This document shows, piece after piece, positions 34,677 through 42,728 of a DNA stretch of 52,880 nucleotides. This DNA comes from Desulfotomaculum sp. GTDB taxonomy: Bacteria > Bacillota > Desulfotomaculia > Desulfotomaculales > Nap2-2B. The position numbers were made by a program, and so were the translations under genes. The DNA lies in assembly GCA_003485325.1 (NCBI GenBank), contig DMZI01000018.1, forward strand, positions 1 through 52,880, written 5' to 3'. The notes below the pieces were generated by a model, which saw only the letters and a program-made list of their open reading frames with translations, was not told the origin of the DNA and did not search any database. Every line of letters begins with the position of its first letter. Position 1 is the stretch's first letter.

Positions 34677-36473
34677 TTATTTCGCCCCCTCCTTGCCTGA
34701 GGCGGCCTCTTTTTCGGCTTCCTCTTTGATTACCTGATCCTTGCGGACATCATAACGGCGCACCCTTGGTTTGATTAAAGAGATATCTACATCTTCCAGG
34801 GTGAATTGCGGTCCGCTTGGTGTCCATTTACCTTTGGTGGTTTTCATCCAGTTCTCATCATCCCGGTTAGGATATTCAGGCATATAATGCGCGCCTCTGC
34901 TTTCCTTGCGCAGCAGAGCGCCTCCGACTATTCCTCTGGCTAATTCGAACATGTTCCAAAGGTGCCTGATAAATATGGCTGTACGGTTGGACCATCCGCC
35001 TGTATCATAGACACCGAGTTTCTTATACCTCTCCATTAACTCTAAAAGCTTTTTGTCAGTGTCCTGCAGTTGTTTGGTAGTGCGCACAACACCAACATAA
35101 TTGGTCATATAATTATTCATTTCGTCTTTTAGCACATAGGGGTTCTCCGGCCCGTTAAATTTGAATATCTTATCTATAGCAGCTTTCTGCCTGGCCGCTT
35201 CCGCCTCAAAGACTTTGCTTGACACATCGTTGGCGGTTTTCTTGAGCCCCTTGCAGTATTCTATTGACTTATCCCCGACTACCATACCGCCGTATAAGCA
35301 GGATATAAGCGAGTTTGCCCCAAGTCTGTTGGCGCCGTGGTATTGATAGTCACATTCCCCAGCTGCAAACAGACCCGGAATGTTGGTCATCTGATTATAA
35401 TCGACCCACATGCCGCCCATTGAATAATGCATCGCCGGGAATATCTTCATAGGCACTTTGGTTGGTTCCTCGCCGGCAAACTTACGGTAAATTTCCAGAA
35501 CGCCGTGCTGTCTTTTCTCTATCCACTCGGGATCAAGATGAGTAACATCCAGATAAACGGAATCTTCTCCGTCCAAGCCGAGTCCTAATTCGCGGCATAC
35601 TTTAAAAATGCCCCGGCTGGCAACATCACGGGATACGAGATTGCCATAGGCAGGATACCACTCCTCCATAAAGAACCAGGGTTTGCCGTCTTTATATGTC
35701 CAAAGGCGTCCGCCGTCACCGCGCACACCTTCAGAAATCAGCCTCAGTTTATCTTCTCCGCCGATACATGTGGGATGAATCTGAATCATTTCCGGGTTTG
35801 CGTAATATACACCCTGCTGGTAGGCGCTGCTCGTCGGGCTGCCGGTGTTGATAATAGAATTCGTCGTCTTTCCGTAGACAGCGCCAAGACCGCCGCTGCA
35901 CAGAAGTACGGCGTCGCCCTGGAACGACCTTATTTCCATCGTTTTCATATCCTGGGCTACGCAGCCGCGGCAGACACCGTCGTCATCAATAACGGCAGAC
36001 AGGTAGTCCCAATCTTCATATTTATTGACCTTGCCCTGAGTTTCCCAATAACGAACCTGTTCATCCAGAGCATAGAGCAGCTGCTGCCCAGTAGTAGAAC
36101 CGGAAAAAGCAGTCCGGTGGACCAGCGTTCCTCCAAATCTGCGGAAATCAAGGTTGCCTTCCGGAGTACGTGTAAAAGGAACACCCATACGATCCATAAG
36201 ATAAATAATCCCCGGCGCCGCTTCGCACATTCCGAGCACGGGGGGTTGGTTGGCCAGATAATCCCCTCCCAGAAGGGTATCATCAAAATGGTTCCAAGGT
36301 GAATCTCCTTCGCCTTTAGTGTTCACTGCGCCATTAATTCCACCCTGGGCGCATACCGAGTGGGACCGCTTAACGGGTACAAAAGAGATTAAATCTACAA
36401 CCTCGCCTTTCTCGGCAATTTTTATCGTAGCCATTAGGCCTGCAAGGCCGCCGCCTACAACAATAAATTTCAA
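34677..36473 (-). CDS. sdhA: Succinate dehydrogenase/fumarate reductase flavoprotein subunit
   Basis: The catalytic subunit, with covalent FAD. The Rossmann motif is FIVVGGGLAGLMA; the FAD-linking His38 sits in RSHSVCAQGGINGA; the active site includes HRTAFSGSTTG, and MHYSMGGMWVDYNQ and GECDYQYHGANRLGANSL follow. At 598 residues it is normal for the Bacillus-type enzyme. In anaerobes such enzymes can run as succinate oxidase (syntrophic propionate oxidation) or fumarate reductase; direction is not readable. It lies 31 bp after sdhC. Confidence 0.97.
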   Translation of the reverse strand: MKFIVVGGGLAGLMATIKIAEKGEVVDLISFVPVKRSHSVCAQGGINGAVNTKGEGDSPWNHFDDTLLGGDYLANQPPVLGMCEAAPGIIYLMDRMGVPFTRTPEGNLDFRRFGGTLVHRTAFSGSTTGQQLLYALDEQVRYWETQGKVNKYEDWDYLSAVIDDDGVCRGCVAQDMKTMEIRSFQGDAVLLCSGGLGAVYGKTTNSIINTGSPTSSAYQQGVYYANPEMIQIHPTCIGGEDKLRLISEGVRGDGGRLWTYKDGKPWFFMEEWYPAYGNLVSRDVASRGIFKVCRELGLGLDGEDSVYLDVTHLDPEWIEKRQHGVLEIYRKFAGEEPTKVPMKIFPAMHYSMGGMWVDYNQMTNIPGLFAAGECDYQYHGANRLGANSLISCLYGGMVVGDKSIEYCKGLKKTANDVSSKVFEAEAARQKAAIDKIFKFNGPENPYVLKDEMNNYMTNYVGVVRTTKQLQDTDKKLLELMERYKKLGVYDTGGWSNRTAIFIRHLWNMFELARGIVGGALLRKESRGAHYMPEYPNRDDENWMKTTKGKWTPSGPQFTLEDVDISLIKPRVRRYDVRKDQVIKEEAEKEAASGKEGAK

Positions 36474-36504
36474 TTTTAAAACCCCTTCCCCTGCAAAATA
36501 ACTA

Positions 36505-37140
36505 TCAACTTTGTATTACACAAACCGCTTTGCTTAAAAGAGTTAAGCCCGCAATACCAACAGCACCCATGGCAATAAAAACTAATGTGCAGACGCAGCT
36601 GACAAAATTTTGCGCTTCTTGGCCGATTGTAATTCCCCAACTAATCAGAAAAGACCAGATGCCGTTGCAGAAGTGAAAAACAGCGGCCAGGTAACCGATT
36701 ATATAAATTACGTAAATAGTAGGATCGGAGAGCCACCCTGCGATAGTGGCAAAATCCATCTCAGTCCCGGTAAAGATTCTGGCTATTCTCAGGACGTAAA
36801 TATGCCAGAAAACAAAAAGGAATGTTACAATTGCCGTAAACCGCTGCAAATAAAACATCCAGTTTCTGTAATACTTATATTGGAGTAAATTGGTCTTTGA
36901 AATATAGGTTACCCAAACACCATAGAGCGCATGGTAAAGTATAGGGATGCCTATTAAACCTACTTCAATATAGGGTGTCAGCGGCGACCTGTTTAAAAGT
37001 CCTATTGCCCAGTCATAGGCCTCCGGCCCCTTAAAGATGAAAGAATTGATGCATAAATGTACACAAAGAAAAATGCCCACCGGGAAAATTCCTGTAAAGG
37101 AATGCAGCCGCCGCGCTAAATAATGATATTTCTGCGACAT
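36505..37140 (-). CDS. sdhC: Succinate dehydrogenase cytochrome b558 subunit
   Basis: Membrane anchor that binds two hemes and reduces menaquinone. Five hydrophobic helices are visible in 211 residues. Heme-ligand candidates are His28, His70, His113 and His156, with His13 also present; these numbers match the four ligands known for Bacillus subtilis SdhC (28, 70, 113, 155) almost exactly, which identifies the diheme class. In that class the reaction is coupled to membrane potential, which fits reverse electron transport in succinate oxidation. It is the first gene of the sdhCAB operon. Confidence 0.94.
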   Translation of the reverse strand: MSQKYHYLARRLHSFTGIFPVGIFLCVHLCINSFIFKGPEAYDWAIGLLNRSPLTPYIEVGLIGIPILYHALYGVWVTYISKTNLLQYKYYRNWMFYLQRFTAIVTFLFVFWHIYVLRIARIFTGTEMDFATIAGWLSDPTIYVIYIIGYLAAVFHFCNGIWSFLISWGITIGQEAQNFVSCVCTLVFIAMGAVGIAGLTLLSKAVCVIQS

Positions 37141-37362
37141 TTTTTAACTCCCTTCCAACAGAGTTTCTAATCAACCAAAAAATTCTAAAAATAAATCCAT
37201 TACTATGAAGTCACATAACTTTTTGTATATCTTACTCTTCCTTACTCCACCCCCTTTAAAAATTTACTTTAAAAATCCCCTTGCCAGATAATCCGGACCA
37301 ATAATGATATCTTCCGGGGGAGCATGTCCACATAATATTCTAGCCCTTACTTTAAACTGATG
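37141..37362. other. Intergenic region between pheA and sdhC
   Basis: About 220 bp, A+T-rich. It should hold the promoter for the sdh operon; no convincing -35/-10 pair or strong terminator for pheA was found. Confidence 0.35.
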
Positions 37363-38235
37363 TCAAGAATTTTCTCGTCTTTTGGCGGCGCCGTGAGCGG
37401 GATAGGATCCCAAAATACGCATACTGACAGTATAATCTTTGATATATGCTAAAGCATCGCGAACATGAGCATCTTCACGGTGGCCTTCAAAATCGATGAA
37501 AAATAAATAATCACCAAGCCTGTTCTTTGTGGGACGCGATTCAATATGCGTCAGGTTAATCTGCCTTTTGGCAAACTCTATTAAGATATCACAAAGCGCT
37601 CCCGGACGGTCATTGACCGATAAGATAAGAGAGGTTTTGCATCCCGGGACAGGCTTACTGTCCTTAAGGGCTATCACCACAAACCTTGTGGCATTTTCCG
37701 GATAATCGTTTACGTTTTCAGCAAGAACGACAAGATTATAAGTTTCCGCAATCAGACTAGTGCCTATTGCAGCCCATGGACCTTGATGCAGAGCTACAAG
37801 CCGGGCAGCTTCGGCAGTGCTGATGACTTCCTTTTTTTGAGCCCGGTATAGATACTGCTCAATAAAGCCTCTGCATTGAGCAAGCGCCTGCGGATGGGAA
37901 ACTACCACCTCAATTTCGTCAGCGTTGAAACATTGACGCGCCAGGAGCTGATGAATAACCGGGATAATTATCTCTTCTTTGATTTTTACTTTTTTAAACC
38001 TATGTGCCAGCAAATCAAGTATTATGTTGATTGACCCTTCAGTTGAATTCTCGAAAGGAAGCAGCCCTTCTTCAAGGTCCCCGGATTCAACTGCGGATAA
38101 GATGTCGGCAAAGGAAGAAAGGCAGACTGTGGCTGGTTCTTCATAATTATTATATTTTTTAAGCCTGTCAAGATAAAAACGGGTTGCCAGCTCCGAAAAA
38201 GTCCCCGGCGGACCTAAATACCCAATCCTTTTCAA
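37363..38235 (-). CDS. pheA: Prephenate dehydratase with ACT domain
   Basis: Converts prephenate to phenylpyruvate in phenylalanine synthesis. The catalytic domain has GPPGTFSELA, NSTEGSI and ATRFVVIA (the conserved T-R-F). The C-terminal ACT domain (about 205-278) has SLILSVNDRPGALCDIL and ESRP, which bind phenylalanine for feedback inhibition. At 290 residues it is the monofunctional P-protein without chorismate mutase. The start is TTG with GGGAGG. It is probably controlled by its leader (hairpins at 38247-38319). No other aro gene is adjacent. Confidence 0.96.
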   Translation of the reverse strand: MKRIGYLGPPGTFSELATRFYLDRLKKYNNYEEPATVCLSSFADILSAVESGDLEEGLLPFENSTEGSINIILDLLAHRFKKVKIKEEIIIPVIHQLLARQCFNADEIEVVVSHPQALAQCRGFIEQYLYRAQKKEVISTAEAARLVALHQGPWAAIGTSLIAETYNLVVLAENVNDYPENATRFVVIALKDSKPVPGCKTSLILSVNDRPGALCDILIEFAKRQINLTHIESRPTKNRLGDYLFFIDFEGHREDAHVRDALAYIKDYTVSMRILGSYPAHGAAKRRENS

Positions 38236-38246
38236 TTGTTAATCCT

Positions 38247-38260
38247 CCCTTGTCCGAGGG
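38247..38260 (-). promoter_or_regulatory. Hairpin overlapping the pheA ribosome-binding site
   Basis: CCCT (38260-38257 on the minus strand) can pair with AGGG of AAGGGAGG, over a 6-nt loop, which would partly mask the Shine-Dalgarno of pheA. Confidence 0.35.
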
Positions 38261-38275
38261 CAAGTTAGCCAGATT

Positions 38276-38319
38276 AAAAAGCCTCCAGCTAAATACTTTG
38301 TAAAAGCTGCAGACTTTTT
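38276..38319 (-). terminator. Terminator-like hairpin in the pheA leader (possible attenuator)
   Basis: On the minus strand, GTCTGCAGCT and AGCTGGAGGC form a stem with one mismatch, extended by A-run to T-run pairing, and TTTTTAAT follows. It lies between the pheA promoter (38386-38414) and the start codon. I found no T-box conserved box (GGGTGG). A 10-codon frame, ATG at about 38360 and reading MGHIFKEYIS, lies just upstream, with one Phe codon. Confidence 0.5.
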
Positions 38320-38385
38320 ATGCTATGCCCTAATTATGAAATATATTCCTTAAAGATATGTCCCATGACGGTTTTACTTAAGCAT

Positions 38386-38414
38386 AGTATAGCAGATTGA
38401 AAATACCTGCGCAA
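38386..38414 (-). promoter_or_regulatory. Sigma-A-type promoter for pheA
   Basis: On the minus strand, TTGCGC, a 17-bp spacer and TATACT lie about 150 bp before the pheA start, leaving a long 5' leader. Confidence 0.55.
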
Positions 38415-38451
38415 GACAGCAACCGTTCAGCAGTTAGCAGTTTAACCCTGG

Positions 38452-38480
38452 TTGACGCAAACAGGTGTAAAATATACAAT
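38452..38480 (+). promoter_or_regulatory. Sigma-A-type promoter for the larC run
   Basis: TTGACG (38452-38457), a 17-bp spacer and TACAAT (38475-38480), about 56 bp before the larC start. It is divergent from the pheA promoter, which lies 40 bp away. Confidence 0.75.
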
Positions 38481-38536
38481 AAAACCGTTGGTCTGTTTTA
38501 ACTATGAAAAACATGCGATAAATCAGAGGGCTGCAG

Positions 38537-39745
38537 ATGAATGTACTTTATTTTGATTGTTTTAGCGGCATTAGCGGTGATATGGTTTTAGGCGCTTTGA
38601 TTGATGCAGGCGCAAGTTTTGATGTCATAAATGAAAATTTAAAACATCTTGGTTTACAGGGCTACTCTTTAAAGATCCAAAAAGATCGTACATATGGCAT
38701 AACAGGATCCAGGTTTCAAGTAATCTTCGAAGAACATCACCACCATCTGCGAAACTGGCCCGATATTTCCCGGTTAATTGAAAGAAGTTCTCTTCCTCCT
38801 AACATAAAAAATAATGCCCGCTCGGTTTTTCTGAAACTTGCCGTGGCTGAAGCGCTGGTTCACGGAGTTTCCCTGGAAAATGTCCATTTTCATGAGCTCG
38901 GGGCAATAGATACAATTATCGACATAGTGGGAACTCTTTTGGCATTAGATGATCTGGGTATTGAAAAGATATACTGTTCACCTCTGCCAATCAGCCATGG
39001 TTATATACGGTGCAGCCATGGTGTATTTCCAGTGCCGGCGCCTGCGACAGCTGAAATTGTAAAAGGTTTTCCCATCCGCTTTATAGATATTGAAGGCGAA
39101 CTGGTTACACCCACTGGAGCAGCTATAGCAACTGTTTTATCTGAATGTTCCAGGGAAATGCCAGGCATGAAGCTTTTTTATACCGGGTATGGGCTGGGTC
39201 AGAATGATTACGGGATCCCTAATGCCCTGCGCATCTTTATCGGGGAATATGATGGCGCAGAACATATGATAGATAGTAAACATGTTAATAATGAACAGGA
39301 AATTACCGTATTGCAAACAAGTATCGACGACTTGAATCCTGAAATATTGGCCTTTACCGCTGACAAACTGTTAAACTCCGGAGCAATTGATGTATCAATA
39401 ACACCACTGATTATGAAAAAGGGACGGCCTGGAAACCTGCTTACTGTTCTTTGTTTCTTTAATACAAAACAGAAATTGATTGAAATAATATTTAATGAAA
39501 CTACCAGTCTTGGAATACGCATTCATCAAGAAAGGCGTGTTGTCCTGCCCAGACAGGAAATATTCGTACAAACGGAATACGGACCCATAAGGGTCAAAAT
39601 CTTCACATCCCCTAATAGTGAAAAACAAATTAGCCCTGAGTATGAGGACTGCCGCAAAACCGCCAGCGAAAAGGATATCCCCCTTAGCCTGGTTTATGAC
39701 GCTTCTTTACAGGCAGCCCGGATATTTTTAAAGGAAAACATTTAA
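38537..39745 (+). CDS. larC: Nickel-pincer cofactor nickel insertase LarC
   Basis: LarC inserts nickel into the pyridinium dithio acid mononucleotide to finish the nickel-pincer (NPN) cofactor, using CTP. The N-terminus MNVLYFDCFSGISGDMVLGALIDAG, the HHHHLRNW segment (a metal-binding stretch at about 67-74) and the later SIDDLNPEILAFTADKLL are all typical. At 402 residues it is full length and uninterrupted, so the programmed frameshift that splits some larC genes is not needed here. larB follows; larE and larA are not in the window. Confidence 0.93.
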   Translation: MNVLYFDCFSGISGDMVLGALIDAGASFDVINENLKHLGLQGYSLKIQKDRTYGITGSRFQVIFEEHHHHLRNWPDISRLIERSSLPPNIKNNARSVFLKLAVAEALVHGVSLENVHFHELGAIDTIIDIVGTLLALDDLGIEKIYCSPLPISHGYIRCSHGVFPVPAPATAEIVKGFPIRFIDIEGELVTPTGAAIATVLSECSREMPGMKLFYTGYGLGQNDYGIPNALRIFIGEYDGAEHMIDSKHVNNEQEITVLQTSIDDLNPEILAFTADKLLNSGAIDVSITPLIMKKGRPGNLLTVLCFFNTKQKLIEIIFNETTSLGIRIHQERRVVLPRQEIFVQTEYGPIRVKIFTSPNSEKQISPEYEDCRKTASEKDIPLSLVYDASLQAARIFLKENI

Positions 39746-39786
39746 TCATGTAACCATTTATTCATACATCTTATGGAAGCGATAAT

Positions 39787-40542
39787 ATGGATCGGGCAAA
39801 ACTAAAAAAATTGCTGTCACTTTTAGCAGATCGCGAAATTACAATTGATCAGGCTATGGATCAATTGAGGCATCTTCCGTATCAGGATTTGAACTTTGCC
39901 AGGATAGACAACCATCGGGGTATTCGCTGCGGTTTTCCGGAAGTAATTTTCTGTGAGGGCAAAAGGCCTGAACAAGCAGCTGAAATATTTAACCAAATGG
40001 TTAATTCGAATCAGACAGTATTAGGCACACGAGCAAATTACCGCATATTTGCAGCAGTAAAAAGCTTATGTCCGGGTGTGCAATATTATAAAATTGCACG
40101 CTGCATTGTTTATGGTATGCCTGAAGAACCTCTTTACCCTTTACCCGTCCTTGTAATGAGCGCGGGAACTGCCGATCTGCCTGTAGCTGAAGAGGCGGCT
40201 GTATGCGCACAGGCAATGGGTAACAGGGTTTTAAAATTGTTTGATGTCGGCGTAGCTGGTTTGCACCGTCTTTTGGATTATCAGGAATTGATCCAAAAAG
40301 CAGCCGTGATCATTGTTGTTGCCGGCATGGAAGGCGCTCTGCCCAGCGTTGTCGGCGGGCTGACTGATCATCCGGTAATAGCAGTCCCTGCCAGTACAGG
40401 CTACGGCGCAAGTTTTGGCGGGCTGGCTGCGCTATTGGGAATGTTGAACAGCTGCACACCTGGAATTGGGGTGGTCAATATTGACAATGGTTATGGGGCA
40501 GCCTCACTGGCAACAGCAATTAACCGCACTATGGTATTTTAG
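39787..40542 (+). CDS. larB: Nickel-pincer cofactor carboxylase LarB
   Basis: LarB carboxylates and hydrolyses nicotinic acid adenine dinucleotide, the first step in making the NPN cofactor. The N-terminus LKKLLSLLADREITIDQAMDQLRHLPYQDL is typical. The PurE-like C-terminal domain has VLVMSAGTADLPVAEEAAVCA, VVAGMEGALPSVVGGLTDHPVIAVPASTGYGASFGG and NIDNGYGAA. Length 251 is normal. It comes 41 bp after larC, the reverse of the usual larB-larC order. Confidence 0.93.
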   Translation: MDRAKLKKLLSLLADREITIDQAMDQLRHLPYQDLNFARIDNHRGIRCGFPEVIFCEGKRPEQAAEIFNQMVNSNQTVLGTRANYRIFAAVKSLCPGVQYYKIARCIVYGMPEEPLYPLPVLVMSAGTADLPVAEEAAVCAQAMGNRVLKLFDVGVAGLHRLLDYQELIQKAAVIIVVAGMEGALPSVVGGLTDHPVIAVPASTGYGASFGGLAALLGMLNSCTPGIGVVNIDNGYGAASLATAINRTMVF

Positions 40543-40564
40543 CCCGGTATTTTTTTAAGAGTAG

Positions 40565-41206
40565 GTGGGTTACTTGTTGGAAAATGAAATAGAACGGCGG
40601 CTTGCAAAAAGAAGCAGCGGGATTATGGATAAAGAGGACTATTATATTTCAGCAGTCTTGCTCCCTCTAATAAAAATAAACAACGAACATCATATCCTTT
40701 TTGAAGTCCGCGCCCAGGATCTGGATGTCCAACCCGGGGAGGTTTGCTTTCCCGGAGGAGGTGTGGAATTCCAGGAACTTGACAGGCTTCATGAAGCCGC
40801 TATCAGGGAAACATCAGAAGAACTCGGGATCAGTCAAGAAGACGTAGAGTTGCTTGGCGCGCTGGATGTCCTGCCAACTCCCATGGGTAAATTAATCTAC
40901 CCATTTGTCGGTAAAATGCTGACAACCGAAATCGCTCCGAATAAAGAAGAGGTAGAGGAAGTATTTACTGTGCCGCTTTCCTTCCTAAAAAATAACCCTC
41001 CGGCAAGAAGTTATGCGGACGTTGCCACACAATACAGTTCCGATTTTCCCTTCGGTAAAATACCGCCTACATATAAAAGAACCTGGCAGAAACGCTGGTC
41101 CCTGCCTATCTATTATCTCGAATACGACAGGTTCTTTATCTGGGGTATTACCGCAAAAATCCTGAATAATTTTCTTAAACTATGCATGCCGGCATTCGGA
41201 TGTTAA
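40565..41206 (+). CDS. NUDIX hydrolase (CoA pyrophosphatase-like)
   Basis: A 213-residue NUDIX enzyme. The NUDIX box region is PGGGVEFQELDRLHEAAIRETSEELGI, with the REx2EE core intact but the spacing of the first Glu relaxed, as in the CoA pyrophosphatase (NudL/YeaB) branch. A CoA-like substrate is suggested but unproven. The start is uncertain: GTG (40565) is listed, while TTG at 40574 or 40577 sits better after GGTGG. Twenty bp after larB. Confidence 0.85.
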   Translation: MGYLLENEIERRLAKRSSGIMDKEDYYISAVLLPLIKINNEHHILFEVRAQDLDVQPGEVCFPGGGVEFQELDRLHEAAIRETSEELGISQEDVELLGALDVLPTPMGKLIYPFVGKMLTTEIAPNKEEVEEVFTVPLSFLKNNPPARSYADVATQYSSDFPFGKIPPTYKRTWQKRWSLPIYYLEYDRFFIWGITAKILNNFLKLCMPAFGC

Positions 41207-41312
41207 ATATAAGAAAGGAACTTTTGCCGAAAAGTCTGTCTTCTTGACATAAGGCAATTTCCGGTGCTAAGATAGTGATGCCATTAAAAAGAGTTATACG
41301 GAAGCGACTAAA

Positions 41313-42710
41313 ATGAACAATACATATGACGTTATAATTATCGGAGCAGGACCGGCGGGTATCTTTACTGCCCTTGAACTCGTTAAAAACTGTCAAAACC
41401 TGAAAATATTAATACTTGAAAAGGGTCAAAATATACAAAATAGAATCTGCCTGGCTAGAGAGAAAAATGTCAACTGCTTTAACTGTAAACCATGCTCTAC
41501 AATCTGCGGTTGGGGCGGCGCAGGAGCATTCAGCGACGGGAAATTGACCCTTTCAACCGAAGTCGGCGGCAACCTGGAGCAATATGTAAGCGAAGCGGAA
41601 TTAGCTGAACTGATTAATTATATTGATCTCATATATGTTGCATTTGGGGCGCCAAAGGACGTCTTTGGGCTTGATCAAACCGACAAAATACAGGACTTTC
41701 AGCACAAAGCAGCCCAGGCGGAATTAAAGCTTATCCCTATAGCTATTCGTCATATCGGAACAGGACGTTGTCAGGACATTCTAAAAAACATGCAGGACTA
41801 CCTCCAGGAACACGGCGTTATTATTCAGACCTGCTGCAGCGTTGAAAATGTCATTGTTGAAAATATGCGGGTAAAAGGTGTGCGCACACATAATGGTGAA
41901 GTCTTTTCTGGAAAATACGTCGTCATGGCTCCTGGACGCGAGGGATCGGAATGGTTGATTAAAGAAGCACAACGTTTGAAACTTAACACAGTAATCAACC
42001 CTGTAGATATTGGCGTACGCGTAGAAGTTCCTGCTACTTTAATGGATTCTTTGACAACTGTTTTGTACGAGGCTAAATTTATTTATTATTCAAGAACTTT
42101 TGATGATAGGGTACGCACCTTCTGTATGAATCCAAATGGGGAAGTTGTTCTGGAAAACACTGACGGGGTAGTAACAGTTAACGGTCATACTCACGCTTAC
42201 AGAAAAACTGATAATACCAATTTCGCTGTTCTTGTAAGCAAGACATTTACAGAACCCTTCAAGGAACCAACTTCATACGGCAAGTACATAGCAAGTTTAT
42301 CAAATCTTCTAAGCGGTTCCGTAATTATACAAAGGCTTGGCGATTTAATTAAGGGTCAGCGCAGCACTCCTGAAAGATTAAAAAAAAGTCTGACTGTCCC
42401 CACCTTGTTACAGGCCACCCCGGGGGACTTGAGCCTTGTTTTTCCCTACCGGCACCTTGTTGCAATAATGGAAATGCTTCAGGCCATTAACCAGGTTGTT
42501 CCAGGTGTTTATTCCAGATATACCCTTTTATATGGAGTAGAAGTAAAATTTTATTCCTCGCGCCTGTCACTGACAAGATCTTTAGAAACCCAGGCAAGTA
42601 ATTTGTTCGCGGCAGGTGATGGCGCCGGAATAACCAGGGGCCTGGTCCAGGCTTCGGTGGCCGGTGTGATAGCTGCGCGTGAAATTTTAAACAGGTCGTC
42701 CAAAAACTAG
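41313..42710 (+). CDS. FAD-dependent dehydrogenase (COG2509-like)
   Basis: 465 residues. The N-terminal dinucleotide motif is IIGAGPAGIFTALEL. Two CxxC-like groups follow (ENVNCFNCKPCSTICGWGGAGAFSDGKL), and the C-terminal GDGAGITRGLVQASVAGVIAAREI is the second FAD contact. This resembles the family of large uncharacterised FAD-dependent dehydrogenases found in Firmicutes and plastids; physiological substrate unknown. The cysteine cluster at about 50-62 could form a redox or Fe-S site (inference). It sits 18 bp before purA on the same strand. Confidence 0.85.
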   Translation: MNNTYDVIIIGAGPAGIFTALELVKNCQNLKILILEKGQNIQNRICLAREKNVNCFNCKPCSTICGWGGAGAFSDGKLTLSTEVGGNLEQYVSEAELAELINYIDLIYVAFGAPKDVFGLDQTDKIQDFQHKAAQAELKLIPIAIRHIGTGRCQDILKNMQDYLQEHGVIIQTCCSVENVIVENMRVKGVRTHNGEVFSGKYVVMAPGREGSEWLIKEAQRLKLNTVINPVDIGVRVEVPATLMDSLTTVLYEAKFIYYSRTFDDRVRTFCMNPNGEVVLENTDGVVTVNGHTHAYRKTDNTNFAVLVSKTFTEPFKEPTSYGKYIASLSNLLSGSVIIQRLGDLIKGQRSTPERLKKSLTVPTLLQATPGDLSLVFPYRHLVAIMEMLQAINQVVPGVYSRYTLLYGVEVKFYSSRLSLTRSLETQASNLFAAGDGAGITRGLVQASVAGVIAAREILNRSSKN

Positions 42711-42728
42711 GAGGTAAAAATATTTAAT

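Noticed and set aside
38236..38414. T-box riboswitch before pheA
   Set aside because: No GGGTGG-type box or specifier stem could be found; only a terminator-like hairpin remains.
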